Source: Planctomycetota bacterium (GTDB lineage: Bacteria > Planctomycetota > JAJSAM01 > JAJVHW01). From it: DNA of 64,000 bases. The stretch lies in assembly GCA_024280885.1 (NCBI GenBank), contig JAJRPF010000024.1, positions 1-64,000 of the forward strand. Reading direction: 5' to 3'. The translations under genes and the position numbers were made by a program. The notes under the pieces were generated by a model. That model was given only the letters and a program-made list of their open reading frames with translations, made no database searches and was not told the DNA's origin. Within the stretch, counting starts at the first letter, position 1; each line of letters starts with the position of its first letter. Shown one piece after another: positions 9,439 to 17,890 of this stretch.

Positions 9439-10149
9439 TCACTTGAGCAGTTGATCGAGCGTGCGCCGACGCTGCTTGAGGAGGCGCGCGACGGCTCGAC
9501 TGATCTCTGATCGCTTCCGATCCAGCGCTCCCCGGTCTTCATCGCTCTCGTAGTCGCCCTCGATGTAGATGATCTCGTACAGCCTGGCCTCGCGGCGCTG
9601 GAGCTTCACGATGACCGGCCAGTAGAGGAGTTCGATCGCCGCAACCCTCTCGCATTGCCCTTGCGAAAGATCATCTTCACCCCGGACCCGTAGCTCTCGG
9701 TCGATGGACGCCGCTATGACGACCTTGAGATCCTCATCGACAAGCCGATAGGCGAAGATCCGCAGATCCCCGTACCGCGAGAGGAGCGTCTTGTCGTATC
9801 GCATGACAGTGCGTATCTCGCCCAGGCTTGCGAACGGGAGCAGTGCGGCATGCACGTCCGAGGCGTCGAGCAGCGGCTCCTCATCGATCGAAGACCGTTC
9901 CGGACCCTCATTGGGATCGGCGGAACCTGCAGTGGGTGCGATCTGCGGCGGCGTGGTCGGCGATGTCGCTGATTCACGCTTGACGACGACGTGCTGCCGC
10001 GTGTCGTTACGCGAAGGCGAGCCGTGCTGAAGAGGTGCTTCGAGCACGGATTCGCGTGCGAGATTTCGTTCTTCCGCGTTGGTCGCGACGTAGACGGCCG
10101 CGGCAACCGCGAGAACGGCCAACGTGGCGATCGGGATGGACGTGCGCAT
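9439..10149 (-). CDS. Membrane-anchored protein of unknown function
   Basis: A 236-residue protein with a single N-terminal membrane anchor (IPIATLAVLAVAAAVYVAT, about residues 5-24), a polar, low-complexity linker to about residue 95, and a charged helical C-terminal half ending in an Arg/Lys-rich coil (SRAVARLLKQRRRTLDQLL). No recognised domain. It faces the agmatinase gene (42 bp convergent gap) and is divergent from the esterase gene, with 131 bp between starts. Confidence 0.6.
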   Translation of the reverse strand: MRTSIPIATLAVLAVAAAVYVATNAEERNLARESVLEAPLQHGSPSRNDTRQHVVVKRESATSPTTPPQIAPTAGSADPNEGPERSSIDEEPLLDASDVHAALLPFASLGEIRTVMRYDKTLLSRYGDLRIFAYRLVDEDLKVVIAASIDRELRVRGEDDLSQGQCERVAAIELLYWPVIVKLQRREARLYEIIYIEGDYESDEDRGALDRKRSEISRAVARLLKQRRRTLDQLLK

Positions 10150-10280
10150 TGGGTTCCTCCGCGACTCACCAAGCAGCGACGAGTTCGGGCAGGCGGATAC
10201 GATACGGCGTCTCGACGTGAGCCGTCAGCGGAAGCCGCTCGCGGGCTTGCGCGGTGGGCACTCAGGTCTACCCTCCGTTC

Positions 10281-11597
10281 ATGCGCGCGTTCTCGCTCCT
10301 GCTCCTCGCTCTACTCGCTCTTCCGTCGTCGGCGGTTGCTGACGAGGGCGATGGGTTCGATCTCCATGCAGCGCTCGACGCGGCGCGCTCGAAGACGACC
10401 GCGAAGGAGCGGCGGCAGGCGGCGCTCTTGCTCTCGCGACGGCCGGGACTCTCGACTGCACAGGTGATCGAGGCGATCTGGACGCTGCCGCCACCTGCGG
10501 CTCCGGAGACGGGTTCGAGTGTCGTGACGGCGCGCGTCGAAGTCGATGGTGCGCCGACCGATGTGCGTGTTCATCTCTACGTTCCGGAGAGCTACAACTC
10601 GGAGAAGGCCGCGCCGTTGCTAATGGCGTTTCATGGCACGGGCGGCTCGGGGCAGAACCAGGTGCAGTCGTGGCGCAGCCTCGCGGAGTCACTCGGCATG
10701 ATCGTCGTCGCACCCGACGACCACGGCGAGAACGTCGGGTATCGCTTCACGACTGACGAGCGCGACGCGGCGCTGGGTGTGTTGCGTTGGGCGCGGCTGC
10801 GCTTCAATGTCGACGCCGGGCGCATCCATGCAACAGGTGTCAGCCGTGGCGGCCATCTGACGTGGGATCTCGCGTTGCGCCATCCCGATCTCTTCGCATC
10901 GATCGCACCCATGATCGGCGGGCCGCGGCTCTCGTTCGTAGGCGGGCAGAACAACACGCGCTATGTCGCGAACGTGGCGCGACTGCCGATCCGCGACCTG
11001 CAGGGTTCGCGTGATGATCCGCGCCTGCTTGCCAATCTCCACTTCGTGTTCGAACGCTTGAAGGCTCTCGGCGCCGCGGACGCCGAGTTGATCGAATTCC
11101 CGGAGTTGGGGCATTCGTTCGAGTACAGCGCCGTGGATTGGAACGCGTTCTTCAGTGAAGCGCGCCGCCCCGCGTGGCCCGAGCGTGTGGTGCGAGCAAG
11201 CGCGCGCACCACCGAGACACGTGCGTTCTTCGTCGAGATCACGAAGTACGAGCGCGGGATCTCGTCCGGGTTCCGACCGAAGGTGGACCCCAAGAAGTTC
11301 CAACGTCTCGACGAGGACGGGCAGCGCCGCGAGGTCCTGCGTCAGATCGAGAACGCGACGGCCGTGCTCGACGTCACGCGCAAGGCACCCTTCCGCTACG
11401 AGGCGACGGGACGCGGAGTGCGCGCGTGGCGGTTGCTGCTGCCCGCGAACGAGGTGGACGGCGAGACGGCGGTTGTCGTGAAGTGGAAGGGCCGTACGAC
11501 CAAGCGTCGCCCGAAACGCGATCTCGCCGTGCTGCTGACCGACTGGGTGGAGCGTCTCGACCCGGGCTTTCTCCCGGTCGCCGAGCTAGAGCTCTGA
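10281..11597 (+). CDS. Secreted alpha/beta-hydrolase (esterase / PHB-depolymerase-like)
   Basis: A 438-residue exported hydrolase. The ATG at 10281 opens a signal peptide (MRAFSLLLLALLALPSSAVA); the frame continues upstream but without a secretion signal. The catalytic domain covers about residues 90-290: LLMAFHGTGGSG for the oxyanion-hole strand, GVSRGGH for the nucleophilic serine, and ELGHSFEY as the likely catalytic histidine. The last 140 residues are a separate, lysine/arginine-rich, beta-predicted domain. The arrangement matches LpqC / feruloyl-esterase / PHB-depolymerase-like secreted esterases; substrate unknown. It is convergent with the JAMM gene (27 bp gap). Confidence 0.75.
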   Translation: MRAFSLLLLALLALPSSAVADEGDGFDLHAALDAARSKTTAKERRQAALLLSRRPGLSTAQVIEAIWTLPPPAAPETGSSVVTARVEVDGAPTDVRVHLYVPESYNSEKAAPLLMAFHGTGGSGQNQVQSWRSLAESLGMIVVAPDDHGENVGYRFTTDERDAALGVLRWARLRFNVDAGRIHATGVSRGGHLTWDLALRHPDLFASIAPMIGGPRLSFVGGQNNTRYVANVARLPIRDLQGSRDDPRLLANLHFVFERLKALGAADAELIEFPELGHSFEYSAVDWNAFFSEARRPAWPERVVRASARTTETRAFFVEITKYERGISSGFRPKVDPKKFQRLDEDGQRREVLRQIENATAVLDVTRKAPFRYEATGRGVRAWRLLLPANEVDGETAVVVKWKGRTTKRRPKRDLAVLLTDWVERLDPGFLPVAELEL

Positions 11598-11624
11598 ACC
11601 CGGGCGTGCCGGGAGAACACGGGA

Positions 11625-12098
11625 TCAGGCGGAGCGCCAGATCTCGGTGGCGCCAACTCGCGTCACGCTGAAGAGCGCCATTGCCCCTGCCACACCGTCT
11701 TGCACCGCGACGACGAGATGCAGTAGATCGGGATAGAGCGGCTCGCCGTCGATCGATGCACCGGCCAGATCCGCCGCGCTGAAGCGCGCTGCGCAGTTGA
11801 TGTGCGAGTGATAGAGGACGCGGGCCGGGTGCTCGCCGTCGAATGAACGCGCCAGCAACAGTTGGTCGGCATCCGCGAGCCGGAACGCATGTCGCGCGGT
11901 CCGGGGGAAGCTCTCGGGCTCCTCGCGATGGAGCCGCTCCTGGACGTTCGTGCAGCGCCGCACGCCTCCGTCGAATGGCACTCCGCTCTCGAAGACGAGC
12001 CCGCAGCACTCGGACGGGCAGCAGTCCTCGGCGTGCGCACGAATCTGTCGTGCAGCCTCGTCGGAGATCGTCGCCGGTTGCTGGGTCGCGTCACGCAT
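11625..12098 (-). CDS. JAMM/MPN+ zinc metallopeptidase
   Basis: A 157-residue single-domain JAB1/MPN/Mov34 metalloprotease. The catalytic signature is complete: a glutamate in PSECCGLVFE near the N-terminus, then HSH followed by seven residues, Ser, two residues and Asp (HSHINCAARFSAAD). Small bacterial JAMM proteins typically cleave after the C-terminal Gly-Gly of ubiquitin-like sulfur carriers of the MoaD/ThiS type. It is divergent from tupA, with only 22 bp between the two starts, and the operon downstream of tupA encodes a MoaD fused to MoeA. Alternative ATGs at 12113 and 12122 would bring it to or over the tupA start. The family call is strong; the substrate is inferred. Confidence 0.85.
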   Translation of the reverse strand: MRDATQQPATISDEAARQIRAHAEDCCPSECCGLVFESGVPFDGGVRRCTNVQERLHREEPESFPRTARHAFRLADADQLLLARSFDGEHPARVLYHSHINCAARFSAADLAGASIDGEPLYPDLLHLVVAVQDGVAGAMALFSVTRVGATEIWRSA

Positions 12099-12120
12099 GG
12101 CCGCAGGTAGCATCGCCGCC

Positions 12121-12954
12121 ATGCGCCGTTTCGCCTCCGTTCTCCCCACGCTCGCGCTCCTCATCGCGCTCGTCACGGGAGCCCTCTCGGCTGCCGGGTG
12201 CGGCGATGGCCAGGAACGCATTCGCTTGGCGACGACGACGAGCACGCAGGACAGCGGCCTCCTCGACACACTGATTCCGGTCTTCGAGAAGCAATCGGGA
12301 GTGCGCGTTGATGTCATCGCGGTAGGGACGGGCGCCGCGTTCCGCATGGCGCGCGATGGCGACGCCGATCTTCTGCTGGTGCACGATCGTGTCGGCGAGG
12401 AGCTCTTCGTCGCGGAAGGGCACGGCACGGAGCGACGTGACCTCATGTGGAACTCGTTCGAGATCCTCGGGCCGCCCGACGACCCCGCGTTGGCAGCGCA
12501 GGCCGACTCGGCGGGCGAAGCGCTACGACGTATCGGTGCCGTCGGCGCGACGTTCGTCTCGCGCGGCGACGATTCGGGAACGCATCGTCGTGAGAAGGCG
12601 CTCTGGTCCGACGCCGGAGGGCGTCCCGATTGGCCGGGCTATCGCGAGAGCGGGCAGGGCATGGGCGCGACGCTGCGCATTGCCGACGAGATGGGTGCCT
12701 ACGTCCTGACCGATCGCGGCACACGTCTGCGCTACGGACAGGAACTCGCACTCGTGGCGCTCGTTGGCGACACGCCGGCGTTGCGCAATCCCTACGGCGT
12801 GGTTCTGATCGACGCCGAGCGCCATCCCGAGATCAACGGCGTCGCGGCCACGCAGCTCGCGGACTGGCTCGTCGGCGACGAAGCGGCCTCGATCATCGCC
12901 GCGTACCGTATCCGCGGTCAGCAGCTCTTCCATCCCGTCCGAGCCGAGCGGTAG
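12121..12954 (+). CDS. tupA: Tungstate ABC transporter, substrate-binding lipoprotein
   Basis: A 277-residue lipoprotein that would capture tungstate (or molybdate) outside the membrane and deliver it to TupB/TupC. The start at 12121 gives a signal sequence ending in a lipobox (LSAAGC, Cys27). The TupA-type oxyanion motif TTTSTQDSGLL begins at about residue 34, and FVSRGDDSGTH near residue 140 is also characteristic. The much longer upstream frame has no support. First gene of a five-gene run (tupA, tupB, tupC, moaD-moeA, moeA-PBP) with gaps of 3 bp or overlaps. Tungstate is favoured over molybdate by the TupA-type sequence and by the aldehyde:ferredoxin oxidoreductase 12 kb away. Confidence 0.88.
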   Translation: MRRFASVLPTLALLIALVTGALSAAGCGDGQERIRLATTTSTQDSGLLDTLIPVFEKQSGVRVDVIAVGTGAAFRMARDGDADLLLVHDRVGEELFVAEGHGTERRDLMWNSFEILGPPDDPALAAQADSAGEALRRIGAVGATFVSRGDDSGTHRREKALWSDAGGRPDWPGYRESGQGMGATLRIADEMGAYVLTDRGTRLRYGQELALVALVGDTPALRNPYGVVLIDAERHPEINGVAATQLADWLVGDEAASIIAAYRIRGQQLFHPVRAER

Positions 12955-12957
12955 TCG

Positions 12958-13611
12958 ATGGGTCTCGACGCGGAGGTCTGGGGGGCTGCGCAACTCTCGC
13001 TCGCGCTCTCCGCCGTCGCGGTGTTCATCGCGGCGTTGCCCGGCATCCCGCTCGGCGCGCTCCTCGGGCTGTCGCGCTCGCGCACCGCCGATGCGCTCCT
13101 CGTGGCGGCGCGCGTGGGCATGGCGAGCCCGACCGTCATCGTCGGTCTCCTCGTGTACGGAATTCTCTCGCGACGCGGTCCGCTTGGATCACTCGATCTG
13201 CTCTACTCGCCGACGGCGATCATCATCGGCGAGGTCGTGCTCGCGCTCCCGCTCGTCATCGCGCTCGGCGCGACGTCGGTGGCGGGACTGGACCCGCGTT
13301 TTCGCGAGACGGTGAAACTGCTCCGCATCGGGCGTGTGCGCGCGGCGTTCCTTGCGGTCCGCGATGCGCGCGACGGCTTCCTGAGCGCGCTCCTCGTCGC
13401 GTTCGCGCGCTGTGTCGGCGAACTTGGTGTCGCATTGCTCGTCGGCGGCAACTTGCGGGGATCGACCCGCACGCTGACGACGTCCATCGCTCTTGAGACG
13501 TCGCGCGGGGAGTTCGAGCGCGCGGTGACGCTGGGTGTCGTTCTGCTCGTCCTGGCCCTTGGCGTGAATGCACTGGTTGCCATCGTCTTTCGCAGGAGTC
13601 GCTCGGCATGA
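12958..13611 (+). CDS. tupB: Tungstate ABC transporter permease
   Basis: A 217-residue membrane protein with about five hydrophobic segments and the EAA-type cytoplasmic loop of binding-protein-dependent permeases (FARCVGELGVALLVGGN). It forms the channel between TupA and TupC. The ATG at 12958 is 3 bases after the tupA stop, and its end overlaps the tupC start by 4 bases, so translation is coupled. Confidence 0.88.
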   Translation: MGLDAEVWGAAQLSLALSAVAVFIAALPGIPLGALLGLSRSRTADALLVAARVGMASPTVIVGLLVYGILSRRGPLGSLDLLYSPTAIIIGEVVLALPLVIALGATSVAGLDPRFRETVKLLRIGRVRAAFLAVRDARDGFLSALLVAFARCVGELGVALLVGGNLRGSTRTLTTSIALETSRGEFERAVTLGVVLLVLALGVNALVAIVFRRSRSA

Positions 13612-14261
13612 GTCTTCTGCGTCTGGAAGCCGGTCGTGTGCGCTTTGGCGGTGGCGTCACCGTGGCATTGCCCGAGATCTCTGTCGCCGCGGGCGAGCGC
13701 ATCTTGATCGCGGGGCCCAACGGTTCGGGGAAATCGACGCTCCTGCGCGTGTTGGCAATGCTGCTTCGCACCGACGGCCGCTTCGAGGCGGAGGTTCCGC
13801 CTCGTGCCGTCTCGCTCCTGCCTCAGCGACCATATCTCTTCTACATGACCGCGCGCGCGAACGTCGAACTGGCTCTGGCGGCGTGCGACGTCGGCCGTGC
13901 AGAGCGTCGCGAGCGCGCGGAGGCGGCACTGGCTCGGCTCGGGGCCTCCCATCTCGCACGGCGTCGCCCCGAAGAACTCTCGGCGGGCGAGTTGCAACGC
14001 ATCGCATTGGCGCGCACGCTTGTCACCCGACCACGCGTGCTTTTGCTCGACGAGCCGCTCGGCCCGCTCGACCCGGCTGGCATCGAACGCGTCCGCGCAC
14101 TCCTCCGGGATCGCTCGCTCGAGGCCGTCGTCCTGACTGCCCCCGGTCCCGCACTTCTGCGCGACGAGGTTGACCGGGTCGTGCGGCTGGGGGCGAGCGG
14201 ACCGGTAGACGAACCGGGTGGCGAGCCAGAGGATGGGCCGGGCGCCGAGTCGTCCGAGTAG
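13608..14261 (+). CDS. tupC: Tungstate ABC transporter ATP-binding protein
   Basis: A 217-residue ABC ATPase. Walker A is GPNGSGKST (about residues 36-44), the signature is LSAGELQRIALAR, and Walker B is VLLLDEPLGPLD. It lacks the C-terminal molybdate-binding (MOP) domain of ModC, which agrees with a TupC assignment. Its start overlaps the tupB stop by 4 bases (ATGA) and its stop is 10 bases before the moaD-moeA start. Confidence 0.88.
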   Translation: MSLLRLEAGRVRFGGGVTVALPEISVAAGERILIAGPNGSGKSTLLRVLAMLLRTDGRFEAEVPPRAVSLLPQRPYLFYMTARANVELALAACDVGRAERRERAEAALARLGASHLARRRPEELSAGELQRIALARTLVTRPRVLLLDEPLGPLDPAGIERVRALLRDRSLEAVVLTAPGPALLRDEVDRVVRLGASGPVDEPGGEPEDGPGAESSE

Positions 14262-14271
14262 GATCTGCGAG

Positions 14272-15795
14272 ATGCCGAACGTCACTCTTGAGATCCCGTC
14301 GGTCCTGCGCCGCTACTCCGCTGGCGAGGCATCGCTCCGCGTCGAGGCGGCCACCGCCGCCGAGGCCCTCGAGCGGGTGTTCGACGTGTACTCCGACCTC
14401 CGTTCGCGGGTCCTCGACGCCGGCGGCCGCGTCTTCCCGTACCTGCTCTTCTTCCACAATGGCCGCGAGGTGCGCCGTGATGCACTCGCGGAGACCGTGC
14501 TCTCCGAAGGCGATGTCGTCGAGATGATCGGGGCCGCCGAGGGCGGCGCTCACGACGACGTGCGCATGCGCGGTTTCCGGACGCGCGTGTCCGTCGAGGA
14601 GGCGCTCGCGGTGGCGGTTGACGGGCTTGCACGCCTCCCCGCGGAGGATGTCGCGGTCACAGAGAGCGCGCTGCGTGTCCTGGCCGCGGACGTAGTCAGT
14701 GACGTGGACGTTCCACCGTTTCGCCGCGCAGCCATGGACGGCTACGCGGTGCGCGCCGAGGATACGTTTGGCGCGACGCTCTACAATCCCGTGCGACTGA
14801 CGCTCTGTGGCGAATCGATGCCCGGCGGACCGGCGGCCAGCGCCGTTCCCGCTGGCGGTGCGTGTCGGATCATGACCGGCGCTGCGGTCCCCGCCGGCGC
14901 CGATGCCGTGCTTCCGGCGGAGCGCGCGCGCGAAGGCGAAGGAGTCGTCGATGTGATCGACGCGATCCCGCCGGGAAAGCACGTGGCGCGCGTCGGTGAG
15001 GACGTCGATCGCGGGACGACGTTGCTCCGTTCAGGAAGGCGCCTGCGCCCGCAGGACGTCGGTCTTCTCGCGAGTGTCGGCTGTTCGCCTGTCTCCGTCG
15101 TTCGGCGTCCTCGCGTCCGCGTGCTGGTGACGGGCAACGAGATCCTGCCGCCCGGGTCGCGCCCCGACGGCAACTGCATCGTGGACAGCAACTCGCCGAT
15201 GCTCGCAGCATTGGTGGCGCGCGACGGTGGCGGCGAACTCGAGGTCGTGCGACTCGCGGACGATCGCGCCGCCATTCGGGGAGCGCTCGCGATCGAGGGC
15301 GCGGATGTCATCTTGACGTCGGGTGGGACCTCGGTTGGTCGCGAGGATTACATGCCGCTGCTGGTCGGTGAACTCGGGGACCTGACGGTCCATGGCATTG
15401 CGATGCGCCCCGCTGCGCCCACGGGTATCGGGCGGATCGGCGCGGCGCGCGTTTTCCTCTTACCCGGCAATCCTGTCTCGTGTCTCTCGGCCTACGACTT
15501 CTTCGCTGGACCGTGCATCCGGACGTTGGCCGGTCTCCCCGAAGAGTGGCCCTATGGCGCTGTTGAACTCCCCCTCGCCGGACGCATCGCGTCGCAACTC
15601 GGGCGCTGCGACTACGTGCGCGTCACGATCGGCGAGGGCGGTGTCATTCCGCTCGCAACCAAGGGGGCGTCAATCCTGACTTCGGTGACACGTGCCGACG
15701 GCTTCGTCGTCGTTCCGTCCGCGTCCGAGGGACTCCCCGAGGGCGGCGCGGTCGTCGTTCACCTCTTCGATGGTTGGTCCCTCGGGGGCGCGTGA
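14272..15795 (+). CDS. moeA: MoaD-MoeA fusion protein
   Basis: A 507-residue fusion. Residues 1-92 are a MoaD-type ubiquitin-like sulfur carrier, with strand RVFPYLLFFHNGREV and the canonical end DVVEMIGAAEGG, the Gly-Gly being residues 91-92. Residues about 101-507 are MoeA, the molybdotransferase that inserts molybdate or tungstate into adenylated pterin (PPFRRAAMDGYAV, RIMTGAAVPAGADAV, LTSGGTSVGREDY, LLPGNPVSC). MoaD must normally expose its Gly-Gly terminus to be thiocarboxylated, so the fusion needs cleavage or works differently; a JAMM peptidase gene is divergent from this operon. The start is the ATG at 14272, 10 bases after tupC; the frame upstream of it is tupC shadow. No MoaE is visible in the window. 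Confidence 0.87.
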   Translation: MPNVTLEIPSVLRRYSAGEASLRVEAATAAEALERVFDVYSDLRSRVLDAGGRVFPYLLFFHNGREVRRDALAETVLSEGDVVEMIGAAEGGAHDDVRMRGFRTRVSVEEALAVAVDGLARLPAEDVAVTESALRVLAADVVSDVDVPPFRRAAMDGYAVRAEDTFGATLYNPVRLTLCGESMPGGPAASAVPAGGACRIMTGAAVPAGADAVLPAERAREGEGVVDVIDAIPPGKHVARVGEDVDRGTTLLRSGRRLRPQDVGLLASVGCSPVSVVRRPRVRVLVTGNEILPPGSRPDGNCIVDSNSPMLAALVARDGGGELEVVRLADDRAAIRGALAIEGADVILTSGGTSVGREDYMPLLVGELGDLTVHGIAMRPAAPTGIGRIGAARVFLLPGNPVSCLSAYDFFAGPCIRTLAGLPEEWPYGAVELPLAGRIASQLGRCDYVRVTIGEGGVIPLATKGASILTSVTRADGFVVVPSASEGLPEGGAVVVHLFDGWSLGGA

Positions 15796-15799
15796 GCCG

Positions 15800-17749
15800 G
15801 TGCGGCAAGAGCAGTTTCTCGACGTCGTCGATGAGTCCGTCGCGCATGCGCGTTTCGATGGGGCGTGCGCGCATCTTGTCGCGGGCACCGAGCGCGTCGC
15901 CATCGACCGCGCTCTCGGACGCTGCCTTGCCAGCGACGTGCGTTCACCGGTCGATGTGCCAGGCTTCGATCGCTCGAACGTGGACGGCTTTGCGGTCCGA
16001 GCAGCGGATACGTTCGGGGCCGAGGAACTCTCGCCCGTGCGGCTCGCTCTGGATGGCGTGCGTATCGCCGCGGGTCGCATCGCCCCCGCGGAGTATGAAG
16101 TACTGACGGGGCATGCGGCTCTGATCGCCACCGGCGCTGCGCTGCCACGTGGTGCAGACGCCGTCGTCATGATCGAGCACACCACCCCGGCGGACGATGG
16201 CGCCATCGTCATTGAGCGCGGTGTGGTCCCTGGCGGGCACATTGCGTTTGCGGGAACCGACCTCGGGCGCGGCGAGATCGTCTTGCGCGGCGGCGTGTGC
16301 TTGACGTCGCGCGAGACAGGTTTGCTCGCCGCTGTTGGTGTCGCGGATGTGGACGTTCTTCGCCGCCCGCGCGTCGCGATCCTCTCGACGGGCGACGAAG
16401 TGCGTGCCCCCGGAGAGTCGCTCCGCATCGGCGACGTCTACGACTCCAATCAGCGGATCCTCGCTGATGCGGTCACGGAGTCGGGAGGCGCGCCACTTGA
16501 GTCCGGGATCGTGCCGGACGACGCCGAGCAACTCGCAGCGCGCCTCAGCCAGCTGATCGCGGATGCGGACATCGTGCTGCTCTCCGGGGGCACGTCGAAA
16601 GGTGCGGGCGATCTCAACTACCACGTCGTCGAGGACCTCGCGAAAGAGCTCCCCGACTCGCCGGGGATACTCGTTCATGGCGTCGCGCTGAAGCCGGGCA
16701 AGCCCATCTGTCTGGCCGTTGTGGCTGCGACACCGGTCGTTATCCTGCCCGGTTTCCCGACCTCCGCCGTGTTCACATTCCACGAGTTCGTGGCACCACT
16801 GATCCGGCGTCTCGCAGGTCGCCCCGAGGCCGAGACGACCATGATCGATGCCGTCGTGCCGCTACGCATTCCGTCGGTCGTCGGTCGCACGCACTACACG
16901 CTCGTGGACCTCGTGCAGGGGCCACACGGTCTGGCCGCGTATCCACTCGGAGCGGGCTCTGGGAGCGTCAGCGCATTCAGCCGAGCCGACGGTTTTGTGC
17001 GCATTCCGCATCACGAGGAGTACGTCAAAGCAGGCGAACGCGTGCGTGTGCGCTTGCTCGGCGACAGCGCGCGACCCGCAGATCTCGTGGCCATCGGGAG
17101 CCATTGCGTCGGTCTCGATCATTTGCTCGGAGTGGTTGCAGCGGACGGCTACCGAACCAAGTCGATCGCACTCGGCTCGCGTGGCGGGCTCCGCGCGCTG
17201 GAGCGCGGCGAGGGCGACGTGGCGGGTGTGCATCTCCTCGATGAAGAGAGCGGCATCTACAACGCTGCGTTCCTTCCTGAAGGCGTGGTGACACTCGGGG
17301 GGTACGGTCGATTGCAGGGCGTCGTCGTTCGGCGCGACGACTCACGTTTCGAGGGCGCGGCCGACGCGGCCGACGTCGTGCGCCGTGCGGCCGAGTCCGG
17401 TGCGCGCATGGTCAACCGCAACCAGGGCAGCGGAACGCGGGTCCTGATCGACGCGCTGTTGCGCGCTGCTGAGGTCACCACACCACAGGATGGGCGCTAC
17501 ACGCAGGCGAAGAGCCACCACGCGGTGGCTGCCGCTGTCGTGCAGGGCCGCGCCGATTGGGGCGTGACGCTCGACGTACTCGCGGAGGCGAACGGGCTTG
17601 CCTTCGTGCCCTTGCGCGAGGAACGCTACGACGTCGTCGCGCGCGAAGAATGTCTCGGCCGCCCCGGCGTCTCCCGTCTCGGCACTCTCCTGCGCTCCGA
17701 CGCTGGTCGTGCAGCGCTTCGCGATCTGGGCTTCGTCGCCGACGTCTGA
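15800..17749 (+). CDS. moeA: MoeA fused to a periplasmic-binding-protein-like domain
   Basis: A second MoeA-type molybdotransferase, 649 residues from the GTG at 15800. Residues about 1-410 are MoeA (FDRSNVDGFAVRAADTFG, LSGGTSKGAGDLNY, LPGFPTSAVFTFHEF). Residues about 430-649 form a soluble PBP-like domain (GLDHLLGVVAADGYRTK, NRNQGSGTRVLIDALL, VVQGRADWGV), as in MoeA-LysR-substrate-like fusions. In other organisms such PBP_like domains are proposed to sense or hold the metal oxyanion. An in-frame ATG at 15770, overlapping the previous gene by 26 bases, is the alternative start. Two MoeA paralogs are typical of organisms that handle both Mo and W. A large palindrome begins 4 bases after the stop. 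Confidence 0.85.
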   Translation: MRQEQFLDVVDESVAHARFDGACAHLVAGTERVAIDRALGRCLASDVRSPVDVPGFDRSNVDGFAVRAADTFGAEELSPVRLALDGVRIAAGRIAPAEYEVLTGHAALIATGAALPRGADAVVMIEHTTPADDGAIVIERGVVPGGHIAFAGTDLGRGEIVLRGGVCLTSRETGLLAAVGVADVDVLRRPRVAILSTGDEVRAPGESLRIGDVYDSNQRILADAVTESGGAPLESGIVPDDAEQLAARLSQLIADADIVLLSGGTSKGAGDLNYHVVEDLAKELPDSPGILVHGVALKPGKPICLAVVAATPVVILPGFPTSAVFTFHEFVAPLIRRLAGRPEAETTMIDAVVPLRIPSVVGRTHYTLVDLVQGPHGLAAYPLGAGSGSVSAFSRADGFVRIPHHEEYVKAGERVRVRLLGDSARPADLVAIGSHCVGLDHLLGVVAADGYRTKSIALGSRGGLRALERGEGDVAGVHLLDEESGIYNAAFLPEGVVTLGGYGRLQGVVVRRDDSRFEGAADAADVVRRAAESGARMVNRNQGSGTRVLIDALLRAAEVTTPQDGRYTQAKSHHAVAAAVVQGRADWGVTLDVLAEANGLAFVPLREERYDVVAREECLGRPGVSRLGTLLRSDAGRAALRDLGFVADV

Positions 17750-17753
17750 CTGC

Positions 17754-17859
17754 GGAGATACGGAGCCAGGACAACTTCGGCAGAGTTCGGCGCGACGCGC
17801 TCACGCTGGCGAGAGCGAACCTCCGAACTCTGCTGAAACTGTCCTGGCTCCGTATCTCC
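17754..17859. repeat. Palindromic repeat, copy 1 (37-base arms)
   Basis: Arms at 17754-17790 and 17823-17859 are near-perfect reverse complements around a 32-base loop. The arm core (ACGGAGCCAGGAC, then GGCAGAGTTCGG) recurs at 46796-46898. The outermost arm bases differ between copies but remain paired within each copy. It begins 4 bases after the moeA-PBP stop, and ends 31 bases before the MddA-like start. Confidence 0.9.
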
Positions 17860-17890
17860 TCTCGTACCCTCGCCTGCGGGAGAAGCCGTC

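Noticed and set aside
17779..17860. Intrinsic terminator interpretation of the 17754 palindrome
   Set aside because: Not adopted as a simple terminator because there is no T-tract, the arms are far longer than needed, and an almost identical copy occurs 29 kb away, which points to a repeat family.
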